64,000 nucleotides of DNA from Pseudodesulfovibrio portus (GTDB lineage Bacteria > Desulfobacterota > Desulfovibrionia > Desulfovibrionales > Desulfovibrionaceae). Of this stretch, positions 59,472 to 64,000 are shown piece by piece. The DNA lies in the NCBI RefSeq assembly GCF_026000375.1, contig NZ_AP026708.1, forward strand, positions 746,501 through 810,500. The letters run 5' to 3'. The notes below the pieces were generated by a model. It saw nothing but the letters and a program-made list of their open reading frames with translations. It did not search any database and had not been told where the DNA came from. How positions within the stretch are numbered: position 1 is the first letter of the stretch; every line of letters begins with the position of its first letter. The position numbers and the translations under genes were made by a program.

Positions 59472-59624
59472 GAATCCCTCCGTTTGGTGACTTTATATGA
59501 TTAGCGGACGTAATTCAAAGAGAATCCCGCCACCCCGCTTCAGCGGGGAGCCACTTAATCATGGCCCTTGATTCACTGGCATGGCATAAAACGTAAAACA
59601 ACGACCCCCTCAATAGGAGCCGCC

Positions 59625-60089
59625 ATGAAACGCACGATCCCCTCCCTTGTACTGACCTTTTTCCTGCTGATGCCCGCAATGGCGGTCGCCCAGCAAGACA
59701 ACCCCCTGACCGCAGAGGAGCTGCTCATCGACATGGTGGGCCAGGCCATCGTGGAGGAGACCACCCAACGCTCTGAAGAGGTGCGCAAGGCCAAGGATAT
59801 CCTGGACAAGGTCATGAAGGCCGGTACCGCCCGGGAGCGGGAACAGGCGAAAAAGGACCTGGACGACGCCCAGGACCGCTACGCCAGGGCGCAGAAGAAT
59901 CTCGACACCGCCCGCCTGGACGCCTTTGCCGAAAAGTGCGGCAAATCCCCGGCCGAGATTCAGGCCATGCGCAACTCCGGCATGGGCTGGGGGGTCATCG
60001 CCAAGGAGTGCGGCGTCCATCCCTCCACCGCTGGGAAAGCCAAGGGAAAAAACAAGAATAAGAACAAGGGCAAGGGCAAGAAGAAATAA
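59625..60089 (+). CDS. Exported coiled-coil protein with Lys-rich tail
   Basis: A 154-residue protein with a signal peptide (1-22, ending MAVA), a charged helical region likely to be coiled coil (about 45-105), a short segment similar to GWGVIAKECGVHPS, and a C-terminal tail of alternating Lys, Gly and Asn (about 135-154). The tail could bind nucleic acid, cell wall polymers or acidic lipids. Similar AEKCGKSPAEIQAMRNSGMG-type segments occur in small exported proteins of this group, as far as I recall; function unknown. AGGAG precedes the ATG. It runs opposite to the ruv genes around it. Confidence 0.78.
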   Translation: MKRTIPSLVLTFFLLMPAMAVAQQDNPLTAEELLIDMVGQAIVEETTQRSEEVRKAKDILDKVMKAGTAREREQAKKDLDDAQDRYARAQKNLDTARLDAFAEKCGKSPAEIQAMRNSGMGWGVIAKECGVHPSTAGKAKGKNKNKNKGKGKKK

Positions 60090-60105
60090 CCGGGACATCC
60101 CGACG

Positions 60106-60142
60106 AAAGAGGCTCGCCGCACCATTGGCGGCGAGCCTTTTC
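60106..60142. terminator. Bidirectional terminator between the exported protein and ruvC
   Basis: AGGCTCGCCGC pairs with GCGGCGAGCCT around a 7-base loop, followed by TTTTC. It ends the plus-strand gene and the minus-strand yebC-ruvC transcript. Confidence 0.88.
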
Positions 60143-60163
60143 ATTTGCTCTTTGCCATCGGCG

Positions 60164-60670
60164 TCATCTGCCGGTCAGTTTTCGCATCCTGCGCTCGTTG
60201 AGATGGCAGATGGCGATGGCCAGGGCGTCCGAGGCATCCTCGGGCCAGTCGGGCTTCTTGATGCCCAGGCAGTGGGCGACCATGAAGGCCACCTGGGACT
60301 TGGGGGCGCTGCCCACGCCCACCAGGTTCTTCTTCACCTTGGTGGGTTCGTACTCGCCCATGGGGATGTTGTTGGTGGCACAGGCCGCCATGCAAACACC
60401 CCTCGCCTGGCCCAACTTGATGGCCGACGAGGGGTTTTTTGATACGAACACGCTTTCGATGGCCGCTTCCACGGGCGAATGGAGCCGGATCAGCTCCTGC
60501 AGCTTGTCGAAAATTACGCCCATGCGGGTCGCCATGTCCTTCTTCGCCGGGGTGCGGATGGTGCCGGTGGCCACCAGTTCGGCCTGACCCGAGATTTCCC
60601 GGACGATACCGTAGCCCGTGACCCGCGTTCCGGGGTCGAGGCCGAGCACGATCAGGCCGTTGTCCGCCAT
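60164..60670 (-). CDS. ruvC: Holliday junction endonuclease RuvC
   Basis: A 168-residue resolvase that cuts Holliday junctions. It has an RNase H-like fold: VLGLDPGTRVTGYGIV (first catalytic Asp), AAIESVFVSKNPSSAIKLGQARG (catalytic Glu), VKKNLVGVGSAPKSQVAFMV and DASDALAIAICH (the final Asp pair). It starts 2 bases after yebC. In many bacteria the order is yebC-ruvC-ruvA-ruvB; here a plus-strand gene lies between ruvC and ruvA. Confidence 0.97.
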   Translation of the reverse strand: MADNGLIVLGLDPGTRVTGYGIVREISGQAELVATGTIRTPAKKDMATRMGVIFDKLQELIRLHSPVEAAIESVFVSKNPSSAIKLGQARGVCMAACATNNIPMGEYEPTKVKKNLVGVGSAPKSQVAFMVAHCLGIKKPDWPEDASDALAIAICHLNERRMRKLTGR

Positions 60671-60672
60671 GG

Positions 60673-61416
60673 CTACTCGTCGTCGAACAGCCCTTCGGGG
60701 AAGTCGGCGTTCATGTAGATATTCTGGGTGTCGTCGTTGTCTTCAAGGGTGTCGTAGAGATTCATGACCTTGCGGCCGGTGGCCTCGTCGACCTCGATCA
60801 GGTTCTCGGGCACCTGGCTCACTTCGGCGGAATTGAATTCCATGCCCGCGTCGGTGAAGGCCTGCTGCACGGCCATGAAATCGCCGGGCTCGGTGTATAC
60901 GGTGAACACCTCGCCGTCATCGACGATGTCCTCGGCACCGGCCTCCAGGCCGACTTCCATGAGGTCGTCCTCGGAGTACTTCTCCTTGTCGAAAACGATC
61001 ACGCCCTTCTTGTTGAACATGTAGGACACGGCTCCGGCCTCGGCCATGTTGCCGCCGTGCTTGGTGAAGGCGTGCCTGATTTCTGCCACCACGCGGTTCT
61101 TGTTGTCGGTGCAGACCTCGACCAGCATGGCCACGCCGCCGGGCGCATACCCCTCGTACAGGATCTCCAGGATGTCACCGCCGGCCAGCTCGCCGGTTCC
61201 CTTCTTGATGGCATTGTCGATCTTGTCCTTGGGCAGGTTCACGGCCTTGGCCTTCTGGATCGCCAGCCTGAGGGCGGAGTTGTCTTCCGGATTGCCGCCG
61301 CCGGCCTTGGCGGCCAGAATGATGTCCTTGGCTGCCTTGGTGAAAAATTTCGCCTTCTTGGCGTCCTGACGCCCCTTGCGGTGCTGAATGTTTGCCCATT
61401 TACTATGTCCGGCCAT
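60673..61416 (-). CDS. YebC/PmpR family protein
   Basis: A 247-residue protein of the YebC/TACO1 family: MAGHSKWANIQHRKGRQDAKK at the N-terminus, GGNPEDNSALRLAIQKAKAVNLPKDKIDNAIKKG, then YEGYAPGGVAMLVEVCTDNKNR. Members were described as DNA-binding regulators and more recently as ribosome-associated factors that help translate difficult proline stretches. AGGAGG lies just before the ATG. Co-transcribed with ruvC. Confidence 0.95.
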   Translation of the reverse strand: MAGHSKWANIQHRKGRQDAKKAKFFTKAAKDIILAAKAGGGNPEDNSALRLAIQKAKAVNLPKDKIDNAIKKGTGELAGGDILEILYEGYAPGGVAMLVEVCTDNKNRVVAEIRHAFTKHGGNMAEAGAVSYMFNKKGVIVFDKEKYSEDDLMEVGLEAGAEDIVDDGEVFTVYTEPGDFMAVQQAFTDAGMEFNSAEVSQVPENLIEVDEATGRKVMNLYDTLEDNDDTQNIYMNADFPEGLFDDE

Positions 61417-61469
61417 TTTTCCTCCTGAATATCTCGATAAAACTCGTTTTCGTTTGGTGGTCTATTTCT

Positions 61470-62069
61470 TTAACCGTCATTGCCTTTAAAGCCAAGCGCG
61501 ACGATGAAGATTTCCTTGGATTCGGCACGCGAGCTGTGGGGCTTGAAATTCTTGATCTTGCCGAAATGGGGACGAATCAGATTCCGGTAGTCGTTGATCT
61601 CGCCGCCCTCGAATATCTTGACCGCGAAGCTGCCGCCCTTCTTGAGATGCTTCAACGCCACCTCAAAGGCCTTTTCGCACAGTTCCAGGGAGTTGGCCTG
61701 ATCCGCGAACTTGATTCCGGTTGTCTTCGGGGCCATGTCGCTGATAATGACGTCGAAGGGCGCCAGCGGTTCCATGGCCTCGAGCAGTTCCGGCGAATCC
61801 GAGAACACGTCGGCCTGCAAAAAAGTGATGTTGTCCGCAAAGCCGTGCCGGGTGTCCTGGATGTCCACGGCGAGCACGCGGCCCTCGCGACCCACCCGCT
61901 CCCCGGCGAACTGGGTCCAGGAACCGGGGGCCGCACCGAGGTCGAGCACGGTCTGCCCCTTGCGAAAGAGCTGGAATTTCTTATCCATCTCCTTGAGCTT
62001 GTAAACCGAACGGGCAGCGTAATTTTCCTTTTTGGCCCGTTTGAAGTACTTGTCCTGGTATTGTTTCAT
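61470..62069 (-). CDS. rlmE: 23S rRNA 2'-O-methyltransferase RlmE (FtsJ)
   Basis: A 199-residue SAM-dependent methyltransferase that modifies U2552 of 23S rRNA. Motifs: [19 protein letters not shown] (catalytic Lys), [13 protein letters not shown] (SAM-binding loop), [20 protein letters not shown] (catalytic Asp) and [13 protein letters not shown] (catalytic Lys). It lies 53 bases before yebC on the same strand and probably leads that transcript. Divergent from the glycosyltransferase gene. Confidence 0.95.
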   Translation of the reverse strand: MKQYQDKYFKRAKKENYAARSVYKLKEMDKKFQLFRKGQTVLDLGAAPGSWTQFAGERVGREGRVLAVDIQDTRHGFADNITFLQADVFSDSPELLEAMEPLAPFDVIISDMAPKTTGIKFADQANSLELCEKAFEVALKHLKKGGSFAVKIFEGGEINDYRNLIRPHFGKIKNFKPHSSRAESKEIFIVALGFKGNDG

Positions 62070-62135
62070 GGCGACGCTCCTTGGGCGTGGAGCGACTTAG
62101 TAGCCGAATACGCCGAAAAAGCCAAGCAGACAGCC

Positions 62136-63659
62136 ATGCCACGACCCAGCCATCTCCTCGCGACCGACGAACTCGGCCTGACCAAATCCATGCCGGCGGC
62201 CAGGGAATTGTTCGAATGGCGGACGAGCCCCAAACCGTACGAGGCCCCGGTGATCTTCCTCGGCCTCGGCCCGGAACCCGAGAAGCTCCCTGCCTGGTTC
62301 GACCTGCCCGGCGACAAGGTGGTTTTCTTCCTGGAATGCCAATCCTTTGCCGACCAGGTCGAGAACTGGGAAGAGCGGGTGCCGGACAATTTCCAGCGCA
62401 TCACGACGGACGAATTCACCGGCGAGTCCTCCGCCAACGCCCACGTGGTCCGCTACCTGCCCGCCCAGCGAGGCTTCCCCACCTATTTCGCCCCGCTCAC
62501 CGCCCGGCTCACCCTGGGGGCGGCCAAACCGGCCAGGCTCGACAAGACGGTCTGGATTCCCGTGGCCGACGACGACCTGCTCTGCCGGGAGCTGGCGCAG
62601 GCCTTCCGCGACACGGGCCACACCGTGGTCATGATCGACCACGACAGCCTGGGCAAACATCCGGGGAAAGCCCTTCCCGACCTCCTGGCCCAAGGCGCGC
62701 CCGATCTCTTTTTCTCCGTGAACTTCAAGGGGCTGGACCCATTCGGCCTTGGCCACGCCATCCTGCGCGAGGCAGGCGTCAAGGTCGGCATCTGGCTGGT
62801 GGACAACCCCTTCAACCTGCTCACCGCCGTCAAGTCAGGGTACTGGAAGAACGCCAAGCTCTTCGTCACGGACCACAGCTTCATCGGCCCGCTCATCGGC
62901 GAGGGCGCGCGCTGGGCCACCCACCTGCCCCTGGCCGCCTCCCCCGCCCTGTTCGAGACCGGCGGGGAACTTCCCGCCCACGCCGAGGGGATCGAGAAAC
63001 GCCTGATTTTCGTGGGCCGTTCCCAGTTCCCGGACAGGGACAAGTTCTTTGCCGGGCTGACCGTCCCCGCCGACCTCGAGGCGGCGGCAGGCGCGGGCCG
63101 CCCAGGCCAACGGTTCGACTACCACTGGTGGCGGGAACACATGGATATCGCCCCGCTCTGGCCCGGCAACGCGGTACGCGGAATCGGCGCGGGCGCGGAA
63201 TGGGCCGGGCGCAGATGGAAACGGGAATGCCTTGGCGCGTGCGGGCGGGTCGTCATCTTCGGCGACGACGGCTGGAAGGACCTCGACAACCCGGACGCCG
63301 ACGTGCGCGGCCCGGTGGACTACTACGCCCACCTGCCCGCAGTCTACCGATCCGCAGCCGTGACCCTGAACGTCACGGGCATGCAGCTCCCGGCCGGACT
63401 GACCCAGCGCCATTTCGACGTCTGGTGCGCGGGCGGCTTCCTGATCACAGACGCCAACCCGGGCCTGAACATCTTCCCCGACGAACTGGTCGCGCCAATC
63501 CGGTTCAGCCGTCCCGACGGCATCCGCGACCTCTATCTCGAATTCCGCGAGGAAACACGCGCCAAACAGGAACTGCGCGAAGCCTGGAAAACATGCATCC
63601 TGGCCGATCACACCTATGCCGCCCGGGTGCAAACCGTGATCGCGGCCCTTGACCTGTAG
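62136..63659 (+). CDS. CgeB-like glycosyltransferase family protein
   Basis: A 507-residue protein. The C-terminal domain (about 400-500) has the signature of a family 1-type glycosyltransferase in CgeB/DUF3880 proteins: YRSAAVTLNVTGMQLPAGLTQ, then RHFDVWCAGGFLITDANPGL. A middle Rossmann-like domain (about 140-310: KTVWIPVADDDLLCRELAQAF, DLFFSVNFKGLDPFGLGHAIL, VGIWLVDNPFNLL) fits the DUF3880 type. The N-terminal 140 residues are unassigned. No membrane segment. Such proteins often modify flagellin, spore or surface structures; the target is not known. The ATG has only a weak ribosome-binding site. Confidence 0.85.
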   Translation: MPRPSHLLATDELGLTKSMPAARELFEWRTSPKPYEAPVIFLGLGPEPEKLPAWFDLPGDKVVFFLECQSFADQVENWEERVPDNFQRITTDEFTGESSANAHVVRYLPAQRGFPTYFAPLTARLTLGAAKPARLDKTVWIPVADDDLLCRELAQAFRDTGHTVVMIDHDSLGKHPGKALPDLLAQGAPDLFFSVNFKGLDPFGLGHAILREAGVKVGIWLVDNPFNLLTAVKSGYWKNAKLFVTDHSFIGPLIGEGARWATHLPLAASPALFETGGELPAHAEGIEKRLIFVGRSQFPDRDKFFAGLTVPADLEAAAGAGRPGQRFDYHWWREHMDIAPLWPGNAVRGIGAGAEWAGRRWKRECLGACGRVVIFGDDGWKDLDNPDADVRGPVDYYAHLPAVYRSAAVTLNVTGMQLPAGLTQRHFDVWCAGGFLITDANPGLNIFPDELVAPIRFSRPDGIRDLYLEFREETRAKQELREAWKTCILADHTYAARVQTVIAALDL

Positions 63660-63672
63660 CCCATGAAAATGC

Positions 63673-63701
63673 TTGTCCAAACAAAAAAAAGGCGATAACT
63701 A
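63673..63701 (+). promoter_or_regulatory. Promoter of tRNA-Ala
   Basis: TTGTCC (63673-63678), 17-base A-rich spacer, TAACTA (63696-63701), ending 11 bases before the tRNA. Confidence 0.6.
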
Positions 63702-63712
63702 CCTCCAACCAC

Positions 63713-63788
63713 GGGGACGTAGCTCAGCTGGGAGAGCACTGCCTTCGCAAGGCAGGGGTCGAGAGTTCAAATCTCTTCGTCTCCACCA
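63713..63788 (+). tRNA. tRNA-Ala (anticodon CGC)
   Basis: A 76-base class I tRNA with encoded CCA. Acceptor GGGGACG/CGTCTCC includes the G3-U70 wobble that marks alanine tRNAs. D arm GCTC/GAGC, anticodon stem CTGCC/GGCAG with loop TTCGCAA (anticodon CGC), T arm GAGAG-TTCAAAT-CTCTT (last pair wobble). Confidence 0.97.
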
Positions 63789-63796
63789 GACAACAA

Positions 63797-63830
63797 AAAG
63801 GCTTCAAGGTAATACCTTGAAGCCTTTCTT
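63797..63830. terminator. Terminator after tRNA-Ala, shared with the next minus-strand gene
   Basis: AAAGGCTTCAAGGT pairs with ACCTTGAAGCCTTT around AAT, with T-rich sequence after it and A run before it. Confidence 0.88.
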
Positions 63831-63854
63831 TCATTTCAGCATCGGCAAAGCCCG

Positions 63855-64000
63855 TTAATCCGCTTCGCCCCCCGGACCTTCGGGGTGGGTGTCGTGGTAT
63901 ATGTAAATACGTCTCAGGGCCTCGAACAACTCGACCAGGTAGTAGGCGGCGCACAGGCCGCAGAAATACGTCACCAGGTCCCGCTCGAAGTAGAGGGAGC
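63855..64000 (-). CDS. 3' end of an unidentified gene, cut by the window edge
   Basis: A minus-strand frame open from the window end to a TAA at 63855-63857, giving 48 C-terminal residues: a hydrophobic stretch with two cysteines (TYFCGLCAAYYLVELF) and a polar tail ending GGEAD. The hydrophobic part may be a membrane or amphipathic helix. The family cannot be told from this fragment. The terminator at 63797-63830 lies just after its stop, which supports it as real. Confidence 0.6.
   Translation of the reverse strand, partial: SLYFERDLVTYFCGLCAAYYLVELFEALRRIYIYHDTHPEGPGGEAD

Overview
The window is high-GC, gene-dense DNA that reads as the chromosome of a sulfate-reducing deltaproteobacterium of the Desulfovibrionaceae (Desulfovibrio or Pseudodesulfovibrio type). 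The strongest evidence is the complete 'organic acid oxidation' locus at 24.4-38.7 kb: pyruvate:ferredoxin oxidoreductase, lactate permease, two-subunit lactate dehydrogenase, Pta, AckA, a LUD protein and a LutB-LutA fusion. It is preceded by a sensor kinase / sigma-54 regulator pair like LurS-LurR of D. vulgaris. Three chemoreceptors, one with a CxxCH heme site, a tungstate ABC importer, a tungsten-type aldehyde:ferredoxin oxidoreductase and a rubredoxin fit the same lifestyle. I see no prophage, insertion sequence, CRISPR array or integrated element.

Layout. 0-4 kb: receiver/degenerate HD protein, Cache-type chemoreceptor, AEC transporter. 4.1-8.8 kb: tRNA-Leu(CAG), a small Cys-containing protein, then a glycosyltransferase and an SGNH + MBOAT O-acylation pair. 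8.8-12.5 kb: heme-c chemoreceptor, then an unusual AAA+ regulator of the sigma-54 type with altered GAFTGA and Walker B motifs, coupled to a NifX-like protein. 12.5-18.1 kb: a 314-base regulatory region (TGTTTCA repeats plus a strongly folded leader) ahead of CBS protein, DASS anion symporter, beta-helix protein and NhaB. 18.3-19.1 kb: two small minus-strand genes. 19.4-24.1 kb: LurS-like kinase, LurR-like activator, Tag glycosylase. 24.4-38.7 kb: the lactate/pyruvate operon behind a sigma-54 promoter.

38.9-45.3 kb: PAS chemoreceptor, HU, RlpA, AspA, TypA. 45.4-48.3 kb: wtpABC tungstate/molybdate importer with paired operators over its promoter. 48.3-53.6 kb: DMT exporter, ferredoxin-type protein, small conserved proteins, a DUF401 transporter, a 127-base inverted repeat and a TPR protein. 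53.6-57.4 kb: operon of aldehyde:ferredoxin oxidoreductase, a tandem class II aldolase-like protein and a CPBP protease. 57.6-62.1 kb: rubredoxin and the minus-strand ruvB-ruvA / ruvC-yebC / rlmE group, split by a plus-strand exported protein. 62.1-64 kb: CgeB-like glycosyltransferase, tRNA-Ala(CGC) and the 3' end of a further gene.

How the parts fit. Lactate enters by LctP, is oxidised to pyruvate by the GlcD/GlcF-like and Lut-like enzymes, pyruvate is cleaved by POR to acetyl-CoA, and Pta/AckA recover ATP as acetate is released; the LurS-LurR pair beside the locus probably switches it on. The DASS symporter and NhaB could form a sodium cycle. Imported tungstate would supply the aldehyde:ferredoxin oxidoreductase. 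The most promising undescribed items are the folded leader with TGTTTCA sites at 12.5-12.84 kb and the altered regulator beside it, the possible pseudoknot between por and lctP, and the aldolase-like partner of the tungsten enzyme.
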